Source of the DNA: Gammaproteobacteria bacterium
Lineage (GTDB): Bacteria > Pseudomonadota > Gammaproteobacteria > SZUA-229
Direction of reading: 5' to 3'
NCBI GenBank assembly: GCA_029882395.1
Contig: JAOUKT010000038.1
Coordinates: 1 to 33,720, forward strand
DNA: 33,720 nt
The position numbers and the translations under genes were made by a program. Below are positions 17,168-27,712 of this stretch, piece after piece. Below the pieces are notes generated by a model. That model searched no databases. It saw nothing but the letters and a program-made list of their open reading frames with translations, and was not told the origin of the DNA. Each line of letters starts with the position of its first letter. Position 1 is the stretch's first letter.

Positions 17168-17956
17168 GTGAGCATGGTTTCGCTGCAAATTAATACAACT
17201 CGTAGACGTTTCTTAACAGAAACGGCCCGGACTGTTTGTGGCGTTTCACTGTTTGGCCTTGGGCTTGGCTTTTACACACAAAAGGCGTTTTCTTTACCGC
17301 CGACATCACTGCGCCCTCCTGGAGCTCTCTCTGAAAAAGAATTCCAGGCGGCCTGTATTCGTTGTGGTTTATGTGTAAGGGGCTGCCCCTATGACATTCT
17401 AAAGCTGGCTGATATTATTGATCAGGCAGCCACTGGAACACCCTATTTTAATGCCAGGCATGCACCTTGTGAAATGTGTGAAGACATTCCTTGCCTGCTT
17501 GCCTGCCCGACTAATGCGCTCAATAAGTCCCTAACGACTATAGATGATGCGCGTATGGGCTTAGCGGTATTAATTGATCATGAAACCTGCCTTAATTATC
17601 TGGGTTTGCGTTGTGATGTCTGCCACCGGGTTTGCCCGTTAATCAATGAGGCCATTACTCTCGAGCCGCAACACAATGTACGCAGTGGCAAACATGCATC
17701 ATTTATTCCTGTTGTTCACTCTGACAAATGCACTGGCTGTGGCAAATGTGAACACTCATGTGTGCTCGAAACAGCGGCAATAAAAGTGCTGCCTGCACAT
17801 CTTGCTAAAGGCGAGATTGGGCATCATTACAGATTGGGCTGGCAAGAGAAAGCAAAGGCCGGTGAAAGTTTAGTCTCCCCCGATGCTAGCCATGAATATA
17901 ATTTACCTGAAGGCCTCAAGTATGAGCACTCGGGTAAAGGTTTGATAAAGAACTGA
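17168..17956 (+). CDS. napG: NapG, ferredoxin-type quinol dehydrogenase subunit
   Basis: NapG is a periplasmic iron-sulfur protein which, with NapH, offers a quinol-oxidising route into the Nap system beside NapC. The 262-residue precursor has a Tat-like signal (RRRFL at 12-16). Four [4Fe-4S] motifs follow: C63/66/69/73, C101/104/109/113, C141/149/152/156 and C188/191/194/198. It is longer than E. coli NapG (231). I chose the GTG at 17168 because AAGGA (17157-17161) lies 6 bases upstream of it; the ATG at 17174 would be 12 bases away. It begins 9 bases after napA. Confidence 0.95.
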   Translation: MSMVSLQINTTRRRFLTETARTVCGVSLFGLGLGFYTQKAFSLPPTSLRPPGALSEKEFQAACIRCGLCVRGCPYDILKLADIIDQAATGTPYFNARHAPCEMCEDIPCLLACPTNALNKSLTTIDDARMGLAVLIDHETCLNYLGLRCDVCHRVCPLINEAITLEPQHNVRSGKHASFIPVVHSDKCTGCGKCEHSCVLETAAIKVLPAHLAKGEIGHHYRLGWQEKAKAGESLVSPDASHEYNLPEGLKYEHSGKGLIKN

Positions 17957-17957
17957 C

Positions 17958-18851
17958 ATGCAGATCACAAGCCAACAACACTTGTTTGCAAGTAAAAGAA
18001 GCTGGATTCAACACCATAAGTGGCTGCTGCTACGCCGCATCAGCCAGCTCTCTATCTTCTGTCTATTTATGTCAGGCCCGTGGTTTGATCTCTGGATAAT
18101 TAAGGGCAATTTAAGTTCGAGTTTAACACTTGACACGCTGCCGCTTTCCGATCCTTTTATTGTCACTCAGTCACTCTTTGCCGGGCAATTACTGACCAGC
18201 GTTACGCTAACGGGGGCATTAATCGTCACGCTATTTTATATTTTTGCAGGCGGCCGTGTTTATTGCTCGTGGCTTTGTCCTGTTAATATCGCCACCGATG
18301 CATCCAGCTGGTTACGCAAGAAATTTCGCATAAAAAGCAGCTCGCTGTTTGCGCGTAATACACGCTACTGGTTATTGTTCACTGCGTTTGTTATGGCCAT
18401 GATAACCGGCACTCTTTCCTGGGAGTTAATTAATCCTGTAACACTAGTCCAGCGCGGCCTCATATCAGGCCTGTGGATTTCCGCAGCAATTATGTTCGCA
18501 ATTTTTTTATTCGACCTGTTTATCAGCCGGAATGCCTGGTGTGGCCATTTATGCCCAGTTGGTGCCTTTTATAGTTTACTGGGCAGACTCGGCTTCATAC
18601 GGGTCAGTGCACACAATAGAGCCAATTGTAATGACTGCATGGACTGTTTTGCAGTATGCCCTGAAGAACAGGTTATTAAACCCGCTTTGCGTGGTACCGA
18701 CCAGCTGATCAGCCCTGTTATTCTTGATATTAACTGCACAAATTGCGGCCGTTGTATCGACGTCTGTAATAAAAGTGTCTTTAAATTCACCCATAGATTT
18801 AATCACAATACATATGTAAATAAACCCCTTAATCAGGAGCCATCTCAATGA
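17958..18851 (+). CDS. napH: NapH, membrane subunit of the NapGH quinol dehydrogenase
   Basis: The 297-residue polytopic inner-membrane protein has about four hydrophobic segments (near 28-48, 78-98, 137-157 and 170-190). Two Cx3CP motifs (CSWLCP at 103-108, CGHLCP at 195-200) and two ferredoxin motifs (C224/227/230/234 and C260/263/266/270) are the NapH signature. It works with NapG to pass electrons from quinol to NapB/NapA. It begins one base after the napG stop and overlaps the napB start by 4 bases. Confidence 0.96.
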   Translation: MQITSQQHLFASKRSWIQHHKWLLLRRISQLSIFCLFMSGPWFDLWIIKGNLSSSLTLDTLPLSDPFIVTQSLFAGQLLTSVTLTGALIVTLFYIFAGGRVYCSWLCPVNIATDASSWLRKKFRIKSSSLFARNTRYWLLFTAFVMAMITGTLSWELINPVTLVQRGLISGLWISAAIMFAIFLFDLFISRNAWCGHLCPVGAFYSLLGRLGFIRVSAHNRANCNDCMDCFAVCPEEQVIKPALRGTDQLISPVILDINCTNCGRCIDVCNKSVFKFTHRFNHNTYVNKPLNQEPSQ

Positions 18852-19297
18852 AAATAAAAAATCTGATTGCATTAACAGCCATGCTAAGCATGTCTTTAGG
18901 TACATCACTTCTGTTTGCCGAACAAGTAAGATCGTTGCGAGGTGGCGCCCCACTTGATCAGCCGAATAAAACACCGGCGATCAATAAAGTTCAAAATGAC
19001 AGGGAACCGATTGAACGCGATTATGTTCAACAGCCACCACTGGTTCCGCACAAGATAAATGGCTATAAAATCAATAAAAAATTTAACAAATGCCTTACTT
19101 GCCATAGCTGGGCCAACTATAAGGCCGCCGGTGCCACAAAGATAAGCCAGACACATTTCAGTGACAGAGAGAATAACGTTCTTGCAAACATTGCTCCAAG
19201 GCGTTATTTCTGCACACAATGTCATGTCCCTCAGGTCGGCGCTAAGCCTTTAGTAGAAAATACATTTGAGCCCATTACGACTATTAAACATCAGTAA
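18848..19297 (+). CDS. napB: NapB, dihaem c-type cytochrome subunit
   Basis: NapB is the electron-transfer subunit that delivers electrons to NapA in the periplasm. The 149-residue precursor has a Sec signal peptide ending near residue 24 (LLFA-EQ). Two haem attachment sites are CLTCH (82-86) and CTQCH (122-126); H68 and H103 are likely distal ligands by position. The length equals that of E. coli NapB. CAGGAG precedes the ATG, which overlaps the napH stop. Confidence 0.97.
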   Translation: MKIKNLIALTAMLSMSLGTSLLFAEQVRSLRGGAPLDQPNKTPAINKVQNDREPIERDYVQQPPLVPHKINGYKINKKFNKCLTCHSWANYKAAGATKISQTHFSDRENNVLANIAPRRYFCTQCHVPQVGAKPLVENTFEPITTIKHQ

Positions 19298-19331
19298 TTG
19301 ACTTAACTCAGAAGATAACAGGTCCAATATT

Positions 19332-19943
19332 ATGAATAAGCTTAAAGAATTATTTCACTCACTCTGGGGCATTTTAAAAAAGCCCACGGCTAAATACTCT
19401 CTTGGCACTTTATTAGTCGGCGGTTTTGTCGCTGGCATCATTTTCTGGGGCGGATTTAATACTGCCATGGAGATGACCAACAATGAACAGTTTTGTATCT
19501 CCTGCCATGAAATGCGTGAAAATGTGTACGAGGAATACAAAGACACGGTTCACTATTCTAACAGAACCGGTGTAAGAGCAACCTGCCCCGATTGCCATGT
19601 ACCAAAGGAATGGGCATATAAAGTAATTAGAAAAATTAAAGCAACCAATGAGCTTTTTCACAAGGCACTTGGAACCATCGATACTCCAGAAAAGTTTGAA
19701 GCTAAAAGACTACAGCTTGCAAGGAATGTATGGAAGGAAATGAAGGATACTGATTCACGTGAATGCAGGAACTGTCACGACTACCAGTCAATGGATTTTA
19801 CAGACCAAGGCAGAAGAGGCATGCAACAACATGAAAAGGGCTTAGAGGCAGGAAAGACCTGTATAGACTGTCATAAAGGTATCGCGCACTCACTGCCCGC
19901 AATGTTTGAGGTTGACCCAAGCGCAGCAGTCGGCCACGAGTAG
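19332..19943 (+). CDS. napC: NapC, tetrahaem quinol dehydrogenase (NapC/NirT family)
   Basis: NapC is a membrane-anchored cytochrome c that oxidises quinol and reduces NapB. The 203-residue protein has a single N-terminal membrane segment (about 24-42) and four CxxCH sites: CISCH 55-59, CPDCH 85-89, CRNCH 145-149 and CIDCH 177-181. The E. coli protein has 200 residues. It is the last gene of napFDAGHBC, 34 bases after napB, and is followed by a bidirectional terminator. Cytochrome c maturation genes are not in the window. Confidence 0.97.
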   Translation: MNKLKELFHSLWGILKKPTAKYSLGTLLVGGFVAGIIFWGGFNTAMEMTNNEQFCISCHEMRENVYEEYKDTVHYSNRTGVRATCPDCHVPKEWAYKVIRKIKATNELFHKALGTIDTPEKFEAKRLQLARNVWKEMKDTDSRECRNCHDYQSMDFTDQGRRGMQQHEKGLEAGKTCIDCHKGIAHSLPAMFEVDPSAAVGHE

Positions 19944-19970
19944 ACTGGCCAGAATAGTTTATCTACGAAC

Positions 19971-20002
19971 ACAAAAAAGCCGGCATATGCCGGCTTTTTT
20001 GT
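19971..20002. terminator. Bidirectional terminator between napC and rplQ
   Basis: A 32-base perfect palindrome centred on 19986/19987, with a GCCGGC-rich core flanked by A6 and T6, so each strand reads a stem followed by a U-run. It lies between the converging napC (ends 19943) and rplQ (ends 20022) and would stop both operons. Confidence 0.95.
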
Positions 20003-20021
20003 TTAGAAACAGATCTGAAAA

Positions 20022-20408
20022 TTAACCTTCAGATTTAGTTTCTTCTGTTGCACCACGATCTACCAGTTCAATGTACGCCATTGGCGCCGCATCACCTGAA
20101 CGGAAACCACACTTTAAAACACGTGTGTAACCACCAGGCCGGGTATTGAAACGAGGAGCAACATCTGAGAACAGCTTGGCAACCATCTCTTTATCACGAA
20201 GACGTGAGAAAGCAAGACGACGGTTAGCAACACTGTCAGTTTTTGCTAATGTGATTAAAGGCTCAACTATACGGCGTAACTCTTTTGCTTTTGGCAATGT
20301 AGTCTTGATTACTTCATGTTCGAACAATGATGTAGCCATGTTACGGAACATTGCAATACGGTGACTGCTGTTACGGTTAAGTTGACGACCCGACTTACGA
20401 TGACGCAT
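20022..20408 (-). CDS. rplQ: 50S ribosomal protein L17
   Basis: L17 lies near the exit of the peptide tunnel of the large subunit. The sequence [17 protein letters not shown], then [27 protein letters not shown], is diagnostic; 128 residues compare with 127 in E. coli. It is the last gene of the alpha operon, 22 bases after rpoA, with AGGA before the ATG and the palindromic terminator just beyond its stop. Confidence 0.98.
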   Translation of the reverse strand: MRHRKSGRQLNRNSSHRIAMFRNMATSLFEHEVIKTTLPKAKELRRIVEPLITLAKTDSVANRRLAFSRLRDKEMVAKLFSDVAPRFNTRPGGYTRVLKCGFRSGDAAPMAYIELVDRGATEETKSEG

Positions 20409-20430
20409 GATTTAATTCCTAAAAACTATG

Positions 20431-21417
20431 TTAGCTTGCTTTATCTTTTATTGATGCTGGCGGCCAGTTTTCCAGTCGCACACCCAGAGATAAACCGTGA
20501 GAAGCAAGAACGTCTTTGATCTCAGTTAAAGATTTTTTGCCCAGATTAGGTGTTTTCAGCAACTCTACTTCAGTGCGATGAATCAGATCACCAATGTAGT
20601 ATATGTTCTCTGCTTTAAGGCAGTTCGCTGAACGTACTGTTAATTCCAGATCATCAACTGGGCGCAATAATAATGGATCAACAGCAGCTTCTTCTGGTTC
20701 ATGTGACTGCTCTTCTGCGCTTTGTAAATCAACAAATACAGAAAGCTGCTCTTGCAGGATACCAGCCGCACGACGCACTGCATTCTCCGGATCAACAGTA
20801 CCATTAGTTTCCAGGTCTATGATCAGTTTATCCATATCTGTACGCTGTTCTACACGCGCATTTTCGACACTGTATGAAACTTTACGTATAGGACTATAAG
20901 AAGCATCCATCTTCAATCCACCGATATTAGATGCTTCATCGGCATTCACAGTATTGGCAGCGACATAGCCACGACCTTTAGTGACTTTTAGTGACATTGA
21001 GATATTAATATCTTTATTCAATGTGCAAATTACATGATCAGGATTAGCAATTTCAATATCATGATCTAACGTAATATCAGCAGCAGTAACCACACCGGAT
21101 TTACTAGCGGTCAATGACAGTAATGCTTCATCCTTGGTGTGCATGAGTAACGATACACCTTTGAGATTCATTAAGATCTCGAGCACATCTTCTTGCACAC
21201 CGTCAATTGTGCTGTATTCATGTAATACACCATCTATCGCAGCTTCTGAAATCGCCGCACCTTCTAATGATGAAAGCAGGATTCTGCGCAGAGCATTACC
21301 AAGAGTGTGTCCGAAACCGCGCTCAAGAGGTTCCAATGTAACTTTAGTGTGCGTGTCACTGAATGACTGAACATCAATGACACGAGGCTTGAGCAAGTTT
21401 TTACTATTGCCTGACAT
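20431..21417 (-). CDS. rpoA: RNA polymerase alpha subunit
   Basis: RpoA nucleates core RNA polymerase assembly and binds activators and UP elements through its C-terminal domain. Of 328 residues, the N-terminal assembly domain covers about 1-235 ([17 protein letters not shown] visible), then a flexible linker, then the C-terminal domain from about 250 with [17 protein letters not shown], containing the DNA-contacting Arg and Asn. The length is one residue short of the E. coli protein. AAGGGAG precedes the start. It lies between rpsD and rplQ as usual. Confidence 0.99.
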   Translation of the reverse strand: MSGNSKNLLKPRVIDVQSFSDTHTKVTLEPLERGFGHTLGNALRRILLSSLEGAAISEAAIDGVLHEYSTIDGVQEDVLEILMNLKGVSLLMHTKDEALLSLTASKSGVVTAADITLDHDIEIANPDHVICTLNKDINISMSLKVTKGRGYVAANTVNADEASNIGGLKMDASYSPIRKVSYSVENARVEQRTDMDKLIIDLETNGTVDPENAVRRAAGILQEQLSVFVDLQSAEEQSHEPEEAAVDPLLLRPVDDLELTVRSANCLKAENIYYIGDLIHRTEVELLKTPNLGKKSLTEIKDVLASHGLSLGVRLENWPPASIKDKAS

Positions 21418-21432
21418 TTACAAAAGTCTCCC

Positions 21433-22053
21433 TTATTTGGAGTATAGTTCCACTACAAGTGATTCATTATAATCAGCTGGCAAGTCAGTACGTTCAGGTA
21501 CTGATTTGAACGTCGCTTCCATCTTATCTGAATCCAGACTAATCCACTCATCAATACCACGAGCTGTAGCCAGTGCCATTGAGTCCTTGATACGTGTTTG
21601 TTTTTTAGCTTTCTCTCTAACAGAGATAACATCATTAGCTGATACCTGATAAGAGGCAACATTAACAATTGAGCCATTAACAAGGATCGACTTATGCGAT
21701 ACAAGTTGACGAGCCTCTGAACGAGTAGAACCAAAACCTGACCGATAAACAACATTATCGAGACGAGTTTCTAATAACTTGAGCAGTGTTTCACCAGTTG
21801 AACCCTTGGTAGACGCTGCTTTTTTGTAGTAGTTACGGAACTGCTTCTCGAGCACACCATAAATACGACGTATTTTTTGCTTTTCACGTAACTGAGTACC
21901 GTATTCAGTTACACGAGCGCGACGAGCGCCGTGTTGTCCTGGTACTTTCTCAAAATTACATTTTGAATCAATAGGGCGAACGCCAGATTTATGACCTAAG
22001 TCAACACCTTCGCGACGGCTTAATTTTAGTTTTGGACCAATATATCTTGCCAC
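21433..22053 (-). CDS. rpsD: 30S ribosomal protein S4
   Basis: S4 is a primary 16S rRNA binder and, in enterics, the translational repressor of the alpha operon. [19 protein letters not shown] and the S4-domain stretch [20 protein letters not shown] are diagnostic; 206 residues equal E. coli length. The start codon is GTG at 22053, preceded by AGAGG. If alpha-operon autoregulation is conserved, the S4 target would be the leader before rpsM (22837-22906). Confidence 0.98.
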   Translation of the reverse strand: MARYIGPKLKLSRREGVDLGHKSGVRPIDSKCNFEKVPGQHGARRARVTEYGTQLREKQKIRRIYGVLEKQFRNYYKKAASTKGSTGETLLKLLETRLDNVVYRSGFGSTRSEARQLVSHKSILVNGSIVNVASYQVSANDVISVREKAKKQTRIKDSMALATARGIDEWISLDSDKMEATFKSVPERTDLPADYNESLVVELYSK

Positions 22054-22070
22054 TTTCTAGTACCTCTGCC

Positions 22071-22451
22071 TTAAACGCGACGTTTCTTAGGTGGACGACA
22101 ACCGTTATGTGGAATCGGCGTCACATCACTGATGTTTGTAATTTTAAAACCAGCGCCATTCAATGCACGAACAGCTGATTCACGACCAGGACCAGGCCCT
22201 TTTACGTTAACATCCAGATTCTTCAGGCCATAGACTTTTGCAGCTTCACCGGCACGCTCTGCAGCAACCTGTGCAGCAAATGGTGTGCTCTTACGAGAAC
22301 CACGAAAACCAGAGCCACCTGCGGTAGCCCACGACAGAGTATTACCCTGACGGTCTGAAATTGTGACAATAGTGTTATTGAATGATGCATAAATATGTGC
22401 AACACCATCAACTACTGAACGTTTTACCTTTTTCTTGGCCGCTTTCGCCAT
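22071..22451 (-). CDS. rpsK: 30S ribosomal protein S11
   Basis: S11 forms part of the 30S platform near the mRNA exit. The 126 residues include [16 protein letters not shown] and the C-terminal ending [14 protein letters not shown], both hallmarks of the family. The gene lies 17 bases upstream of rpsD and 28 bases after rpsM in the alpha operon. Confidence 0.98.
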   Translation of the reverse strand: MAKAAKKKVKRSVVDGVAHIYASFNNTIVTISDRQGNTLSWATAGGSGFRGSRKSTPFAAQVAAERAGEAAKVYGLKNLDVNVKGPGPGRESAVRALNGAGFKITNISDVTPIPHNGCRPPKKRRV

Positions 22452-22479
22452 AGGAGTGATTCCTCAGAAATACCGTTGT

Positions 22480-22836
22480 TTATTTGCGAACTGCGCGACG
22501 TGGACCTTTACGTGTGCGCGCATTTGTTTTAGTGCGTTGGCCTCTTAATGGCAAACCACGACGATGACGGATACCTCGGAACGAACCCAAATCCATCAAT
22601 CGTTTAATATTCATTGATACTTCACGTCGTAAATCGCCTTCAACAGCGAATTTACCAACTTCTGTACGTAAAGTTTCTACCTGAGCTTCCGTCAGAGCGC
22701 TGATTTTTGTGTTCTCAGCGATACCGGTAGTTGCACAAATAGACTGCGCTCGAGTTAAACCTATGCCATAGACATACGTTAAAGCAATAACAGTGTGCTT
22801 ATTTGTCGGTACATTAATACCCGCTATACGAGCCAT
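22480..22836 (-). CDS. rpsM: 30S ribosomal protein S13
   Basis: S13 lies in the 30S head and contacts the 50S subunit and P-site tRNA. The 118 residues start [14 protein letters not shown] and end with the basic tail [30 protein letters not shown] is present. It is the first gene of the alpha cluster. Its Shine-Dalgarno GGGGA lies in a small hairpin (22842-22856), which suggests control of its translation. Confidence 0.98.
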   Translation of the reverse strand: MARIAGINVPTNKHTVIALTYVYGIGLTRAQSICATTGIAENTKISALTEAQVETLRTEVGKFAVEGDLRREVSMNIKRLMDLGSFRGIRHRRGLPLRGQRTKTNARTRKGPRRAVRK

Positions 22837-22841
22837 TCAAT

Positions 22842-22906
22842 ACATCCCCATGATGTTGACGGAAAGCGCGGCAGTTTACCGGTTTTTCCACCAAAATACA
22901 ATAACA
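22842..22906 (-). promoter_or_regulatory. Candidate alpha-operon leader element before rpsM
   Basis: In the 70 bases between rpmJ and rpsM the minus strand shows GGAAA/TTTCC (22885-22889 with 22861-22865) enclosing CGG/CCG. Next to the start, ACATC-ATGGG-GATGT (22842-22856) includes the GGGGA Shine-Dalgarno. E. coli has an S4-binding pseudoknot at the same place. This one is shorter and no pseudoknot was proven, so it is positional and structural inference. Confidence 0.4.
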
Positions 22907-23020
22907 TTAACCTTGACGTTGTTTATGACGAGGGTCTTTACAAATAACCCGAACAACACCTTTACGTTTTACAACTTTGCAGTTTCTGCACAATTTTTTA
23001 ACAGAAGCGCGAACTTTCAT
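22907..23020 (-). CDS. rpmJ: 50S ribosomal protein L36
   Basis: The 37-residue protein reads [15 protein letters not shown] and ends [11 protein letters not shown], by direct translation of the minus strand. It is the zinc-ribbon (C+) form, with ligands C11, C14, C27 and H32. It lies between secY and rpsM, its usual place at the end of the spc cluster, 24 bases after the secY stop. Confidence 0.98.
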   Translation of the reverse strand: MKVRASVKKLCRNCKVVKRKGVVRVICKDPRHKQRQG

Positions 23021-23044
23021 GATTTTACTCCAATCAATACCGGA

Positions 23045-24376
23045 TTAACGAATAAGGCCACTGTTGCCAGATGACTTTAGATTCGCTTTCTTCATCAGAC
23101 CTTCGTACTGATGAGACATTAAGTGTGTTTGTACCTGGGCCATGAAATCCATGACAACCACGACAATGATTAATAAAGATGTGCCACCAAAATAGAATGG
23201 TACATTTAAATATAAGATTAAAAACTCGGGCAACAGGCAAACCGAGGTCATATAAAGCGCACCGATCAATGTCAGACGCGTCATAACACCATCAATAAAT
23301 TTGGCTGTTTGATCACCCGGGCGGATCCCCGGTATAAAAGCACCGTTCTTTTTCAGATTATCGGCCGTATCACGCGAGTTAAATACCAGTGCCGTATAAA
23401 AGAAGCAGAAAAAGATGATCGCAGCAGCATACAACATGACATAGATAGGCTGACCGGGCGCCAGAGTCTGTGTAATGGCCTGCATCCATTCCATGCCAGG
23501 AGTCTGACTAAACCAGTCACCCATGGTAGCAGGAAACAGGATAATACTGGATGCAAAGATAGGTGGAATAACACCCGCCATATTCAACTTTAGAGGCAAA
23601 TGGCTGCTCTGTGCAGCATACATTTTACGGCCTTGTTGACGCTTTGCATAATTAACTGTGATTCGTCGCTGACCACGCTCTACAAAGATAACGAAGGCAG
23701 TAACCAGCATTGCAACAATAAACAGCAGGATAACAGTTAACGAGTGTAGCTCGCCAGTGCGTGCTAACTCAAGCGTACCGCCGATTGCAGCGGGAATACC
23801 CGCGACAATACCAGAAAATATAAGTACCGAAATACCGTTACCGATACCGCGTTCTGTAATCTGCTCACCCAGCCACATTAGAAACATTGTGCCCGTGACC
23901 AGCGTAACCGTTGCAGTCATTACAAAGGTAAAACCAGGATTAAGCACCAGCTGACTGCCGCCTAACTGCTGGCTCTGCAGCGCCATAGAGACACCGATAG
24001 ACTGAAATGTTGCTAGCACCAGGGTAAAGTAACGAGTGTAGGTTGTTAACTTGCGACGGCCACTTTCACCTTCTTTACGTAATACCTCTAGAGATGGAAC
24101 CGTATGACTCAGCAATTGGATAATAATCGAAGCTGAAATATATGGCATGACGCCTAATGCGAATAATGACATCCGCTCTAATGCACCACCGGAGAACATA
24201 TTGAAGACATCCAATATTCCGCCTTTTTGCTGCTCAAAGAGCTGAGCCATAACAACAGGATCAATTCCAGGTACCGGGATAAAGGTACCAATACGATAAA
24301 CGATCAACGCACCTATAACAAAAAAGATGCGTTGACGTAGTTCGTGTAATTTTCCGTTACTGAGTGCGTTATTCAT
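23045..24376 (-). CDS. secY: Preprotein translocase subunit SecY
   Basis: SecY is the channel subunit of the SecYEG translocon. The 443 residues (same length as E. coli) contain ten hydrophobic segments. IPVPGIDP, the plug-region stretch [29 protein letters not shown] (about 51-79) and [13 protein letters not shown] are family marks. The gene follows rplO after 6 bases, as in other gammaproteobacteria. Confidence 0.99.
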   Translation of the reverse strand: MNNALSNGKLHELRQRIFFVIGALIVYRIGTFIPVPGIDPVVMAQLFEQQKGGILDVFNMFSGGALERMSLFALGVMPYISASIIIQLLSHTVPSLEVLRKEGESGRRKLTTYTRYFTLVLATFQSIGVSMALQSQQLGGSQLVLNPGFTFVMTATVTLVTGTMFLMWLGEQITERGIGNGISVLIFSGIVAGIPAAIGGTLELARTGELHSLTVILLFIVAMLVTAFVIFVERGQRRITVNYAKRQQGRKMYAAQSSHLPLKLNMAGVIPPIFASSIILFPATMGDWFSQTPGMEWMQAITQTLAPGQPIYVMLYAAAIIFFCFFYTALVFNSRDTADNLKKNGAFIPGIRPGDQTAKFIDGVMTRLTLIGALYMTSVCLLPEFLILYLNVPFYFGGTSLLIIVVVVMDFMAQVQTHLMSHQYEGLMKKANLKSSGNSGLIR

Positions 24377-24382
24377 AGGTTA

Positions 24383-24817
24383 TTAGTCTTCGACTTTTCC
24401 GCCAGCTGCTTCAATCGCAGCTCTAGCACCTTTAGTCACAGCAAGGCCTTTAACGTTTACCGCTTTAGTCAGCTCACCGGACAAGATTACTTTAGCTTTT
24501 TTAGTGAAAACAGGAACAATGTTCGCTGAAATCAATGCATCAAGTGTTACAACATCTTGATTAACTAAAAGCAATTCATGTAAGCGTACTTCTGCACGTG
24601 TTTTTGCCATGCGAGAGTTAAAGCCAACTTTAGGTAGACGTCTTTGCAAAGGCATCTGACCACCTTCAAAACCAATCTTAGTAAAGCCGCCTGAACGAGA
24701 TTTTTGACCCTTGTGACCACGACCACAGGTTTTACCCGTGCCACTGCCGATACCACGACCAACACGTTTAGCCGTTTTTTTACTGCCGGCATCAGGTTTG
24801 AGTGTATTTAAATGCAT
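24383..24817 (-). CDS. rplO: 50S ribosomal protein L15
   Basis: L15 is a late-assembling large-subunit protein. [14 protein letters not shown] and the Gly/Lys-rich stretch [24 protein letters not shown] identify it. The frame stays open five codons further upstream (to 24832), but that would overlap rpmD. The ATG at 24817 has GAGGAA 7 bases upstream, begins one base after the rpmD stop and gives 144 residues, the E. coli length, so I use it. Confidence 0.97.
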   Translation of the reverse strand: MHLNTLKPDAGSKKTAKRVGRGIGSGTGKTCGRGHKGQKSRSGGFTKIGFEGGQMPLQRRLPKVGFNSRMAKTRAEVRLHELLLVNQDVVTLDALISANIVPVFTKKAKVILSGELTKAVNVKGLAVTKGARAAIEAAGGKVED

Positions 24818-24818
24818 C

Positions 24819-25007
24819 TTAAGCTTCCTCAACCTTTAACATATATTCAACTTTATTGATCATGCCACGGTTTTCAGGTGTATCAATCACCTCAACAGTG
24901 TGATGCATGCGACGTAGACCCAGCCCACGAACACAGTCCTGGTGTTTTTTCAAACGACCGTTTTTGCTCTTGACCAAAGTCACTTTAACTTTTTTAGTAT
25001 TAGCCAT
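24819..25007 (-). CDS. rpmD: 50S ribosomal protein L30
   Basis: The 62-residue protein contains [33 protein letters not shown], the L30 signature; GLGLRRM is strongly conserved. It lies between rpsE (6-base gap) and rplO (1-base gap) in the spc cluster. Confidence 0.97.
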   Translation of the reverse strand: MANTKKVKVTLVKSKNGRLKKHQDCVRGLGLRRMHHTVEVIDTPENRGMINKVEYMLKVEEA

Positions 25008-25013
25008 GGTGTA

Positions 25014-25520
25014 TTAACCCAGAATCTCTTCTACTTTTTTGCCACGCTTGGCAGCAACATATTCAGGTGAGTTGATTTTTGCTAATCCATTAATAGTTGC
25101 ACGTACAACATTGACAGGATTACGACTACCAACACATTTTGCTAAAACGTTTTTTACGCCGACAGCTTCAAGCACGGCACGCATTGCGCCACCAGCAATA
25201 ACACCGGTACCATCTGAGGCAGGCTTCATGAAGACTTCTGCCGCGCCGTGTCCTGCAACAATCTCATACTGCAAGGTATCACCTTTAAGGTGGACGTCCT
25301 GCATAGATTTACGAGCTTTATCCATTGCTTTTTGAATAGCTATCGGCACTTCTTTTGCTTTACCGTAACCAAAACCAACACGACCGTTACCATCACCTAC
25401 GACAGTCAGTGCAGCAAAACCAAACTGGCGACCGCCTTTAACAACTTTAGAAACACGGTTTACTGTAACCAGTTTCTCAATGAAGCCGTCTTCTGGACCT
25501 TTTTTCTCAAACTTTGCCAT
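25014..25520 (-). CDS. rpsE: 30S ribosomal protein S5
   Basis: S5 shapes the mRNA entry channel and affects decoding accuracy. In 168 residues the dsRNA-binding-like N-domain carries [21 protein letters not shown], where resistance to spectinomycin arises in the family, and the C-domain carries [15 protein letters not shown]. Usual length is 166-168. It follows rplR after 11 bases. Confidence 0.98.
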   Translation of the reverse strand: MAKFEKKGPEDGFIEKLVTVNRVSKVVKGGRQFGFAALTVVGDGNGRVGFGYGKAKEVPIAIQKAMDKARKSMQDVHLKGDTLQYEIVAGHGAAEVFMKPASDGTGVIAGGAMRAVLEAVGVKNVLAKCVGSRNPVNVVRATINGLAKINSPEYVAAKRGKKVEEILG

Positions 25521-25531
25521 AATATTTAGCC

Positions 25532-25888
25532 TTAAAACTCTAAACCATTTTCACGTGCAGCGTCAGCGAGGGCTTTTACACGACCATGATATTTAAAACC
25601 TGAACGATCAAATGCGATACCAGTAATACCAGCAGCCTTCGCCTTTTCAGCAATTGCTTTACCAACGGCAACTGCAGCATCAACGTTACCTGTTGACTTC
25701 AGACCTTTATTAACATCAGCTTGCACAGATGATGCCGCTACTAATACTTCTGAACCATTTGCCGCTATAATTTGAGCATAGATATGCCGTGGAGTACGGT
25801 GAATACTCAAACGATTTTTACCTTGCTCGCGAATTCGCATACGCGTTTTCTTAGCACGACGAATTCGGTTTGATTTAACGTCTTTCAT
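25532..25888 (-). CDS. rplR: 50S ribosomal protein L18
   Basis: L18 binds 5S rRNA. The 118 residues include [17 protein letters not shown] and the C-terminal [26 protein letters not shown], typical of the family (117 in E. coli). The gene lies 8 bases after rplF in the spc cluster. Confidence 0.98.
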   Translation of the reverse strand: MKDVKSNRIRRAKKTRMRIREQGKNRLSIHRTPRHIYAQIIAANGSEVLVAASSVQADVNKGLKSTGNVDAAVAVGKAIAEKAKAAGITGIAFDRSGFKYHGRVKALADAARENGLEF

Positions 25889-25896
25889 CTCAGTAC

Positions 25897-26430
25897 CTAT
25901 TTCTTCTTAGCTTCTTTACGAAGTACATATTCATCAGAATAACGAACGCCTTTACCTTTATAAGGTTCTGGTGGACGATAAGCGCGTATATTCGCTGAAA
26001 CCTGACCAACGACTTGCTTATCGATACCCGTCACGACGATTTCAGTCTGAGATGGACATTCAATATTGATGCCTTCTGGGATTTCAAAATTGACAGGATG
26101 TGAAAAACCTAAAGTCAGGTTTAAAATCTTACCCTGCACATTGGCACGGTAACCAACACCTATTAGTGTTAATTTTTTCTCAAAACCCTGAGAAACACCG
26201 TGAACCATATTCGCAACTAATGAACGCATAGTACCAGCCATAGCCTGGTTCGATGCCGCTTCGTCAGCCATTGAAAAATTTAATTCCTGATCATTTTGAG
26301 CCACTGCAACCGCTTCGTGCAATGTGATGTCAGAAGACCCTTTAGGACCTTTTACATTAACCATCTGACCATTGATCTTGATTTCAACGCCTGATGGTAA
26401 TTCAACTGGTTTGTTTGCAATTCGAGACAT
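25897..26430 (-). CDS. rplF: 50S ribosomal protein L6
   Basis: L6 lies near the GTPase-associated region of the large subunit. The 177 residues (same as E. coli) start [15 protein letters not shown] and contain [14 protein letters not shown] and the C-terminal [15 protein letters not shown] signature. It follows rpsH after 9 bases. Confidence 0.98.
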   Translation of the reverse strand: MSRIANKPVELPSGVEIKINGQMVNVKGPKGSSDITLHEAVAVAQNDQELNFSMADEAASNQAMAGTMRSLVANMVHGVSQGFEKKLTLIGVGYRANVQGKILNLTLGFSHPVNFEIPEGINIECPSQTEIVVTGIDKQVVGQVSANIRAYRPPEPYKGKGVRYSDEYVLRKEAKKK

Positions 26431-26439
26431 TGCTCTACC

Positions 26440-26835
26440 CTATGATACAGTACAAAGCACTTCACCACCTTGTTCGGCTGCGCGTGCTTGGCTATCAGTC
26501 ATTACACCTTTCGATGTAGAAATAATGGCAATACCTAAGCCATTCTGAATTTTTGGTAACTCGTCTTTGCTCTTGTAAATACGCAAACCAGGACGACTTA
26601 CACGATTGATCTCTTCTATAACAGGTTTACCCTCGAAATATTTAAGATCAATATTTAACAAAGGCTTGCCTGCATTCTCATCAACTGAAAAGCCAGCAAT
26701 AAAACCTTCATTTTTTAATACATTAGCAATTGCTACTTTACCTTTTGATGAAGGCATTTGAACACTTGTTTTATCTGCTGACTGACCATTTCTAACGCGG
26801 GTCAACATATCAGCGATTGGATCTGACATACTCAT
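26440..26835 (-). CDS. rpsH: 30S ribosomal protein S8
   Basis: S8 binds the central domain of 16S rRNA and, in E. coli, represses spc operon translation at the rplE start. The 131 residues start [18 protein letters not shown] and contain the C-terminal [13 protein letters not shown] signature. AAGGAT lies before the ATG at 26835. It follows rpsN after 12 bases. Confidence 0.98.
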   Translation of the reverse strand: MSMSDPIADMLTRVRNGQSADKTSVQMPSSKGKVAIANVLKNEGFIAGFSVDENAGKPLLNIDLKYFEGKPVIEEINRVSRPGLRIYKSKDELPKIQNGLGIAIISTSKGVMTDSQARAAEQGGEVLCTVS

Positions 26836-26847
26836 AAGCTTAAATCC

Positions 26848-27153
26848 TTACCAACTTGCCTTAACAAGACCTGGAATATCACCGCGCATTGCAGCTTCAC
26901 GCAGTTTATTGCGCGCCAGACCAAATTTACGATAGTAACCGTGTGGACGACCAGTGATACGACAACGATTACGTTGACGAACCGGACTTGAATCACGAGG
27001 CAGAGTATTTAACTTATTCTGAGCCGTCATTAATTCTTCAAAACTTGTTTCAGGATTAGCAATGATCGCCTTTAACTCTGCACGTTTAGCCTGGTACTTT
27101 TTTACCAGCTTAGTACGTTTAAGTTCACGCATTACCATAGATACTTTAGCCAT
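26848..27153 (-). CDS. rpsN: 30S ribosomal protein S14
   Basis: The 101 residues are the long, zinc-free form of S14 (no CxxC pairs); [24 protein letters not shown] is the signature. It begins 3 bases after the rplE stop, with AAGGG overlapping that gene's end, and precedes rpsH. Confidence 0.98.
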   Translation of the reverse strand: MAKVSMVMRELKRTKLVKKYQAKRAELKAIIANPETSFEELMTAQNKLNTLPRDSSPVRQRNRCRITGRPHGYYRKFGLARNKLREAAMRGDIPGLVKASW

Positions 27154-27156
27154 TGC

Positions 27157-27702
27157 TTACCCTTTTTCTCGGAACGGGAAGCTAAAAGCAGTCAATAATG
27201 CTTTAGCTTCTTCATCAGTTTTAGCAGTTGTTGTGATACTGATATCCATGCCTCTCAGAGTATCGATTTTATCGTAATCGATTTCCGGGAAGATGATCTG
27301 CTCACGAACACCCATGTTGTAATTACCACGACCGTCAAATGATTTGCCGTTTAAACCACGGAAGTCACGAATACGTGGAATAGAAATATTAACAAGACGA
27401 TCAAGGAATTCGAACATGCGATTACTACGCAATGTAACCTTAACACCTATTGGCCATTCTTCACGCACTTTAAAACCAGCAACTGATTTACGTGCTTTTG
27501 TTACCACAGCTTTTTGGCCTGCAATTTTTTCCATATCAGTAACAGCAAAATCGATGATCTTTTTGTCACCAACTGCTTCACCGACACCCATATTCAGTGT
27601 GATTTTTGTAATACGAGGCACTTCCATTACAGATTTGTAACCGAATTGCTCAGTAAGCTGCTTCACTACTGTTTCGCGATAATGCTTGTCTAACCTTGCC
27701 AT
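27157..27702 (-). CDS. rplE: 50S ribosomal protein L5
   Basis: L5 binds 5S rRNA and contacts the 30S head. The protein begins [16 protein letters not shown] and contains [10 protein letters not shown] and the [10 protein letters not shown] signature. The frame is open to 27768, but that would overlap rplX deeply; the ATG at 27702 gives 181 residues (E. coli 179) and starts 10 bases after the rplX stop. In E. coli this start region is the S8 repressor site; I could not establish an equivalent here. Confidence 0.97.
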   Translation of the reverse strand: MARLDKHYRETVVKQLTEQFGYKSVMEVPRITKITLNMGVGEAVGDKKIIDFAVTDMEKIAGQKAVVTKARKSVAGFKVREEWPIGVKVTLRSNRMFEFLDRLVNISIPRIRDFRGLNGKSFDGRGNYNMGVREQIIFPEIDYDKIDTLRGMDISITTTAKTDEEAKALLTAFSFPFREKG

Positions 27703-27712
27703 TGCCAGAAAC

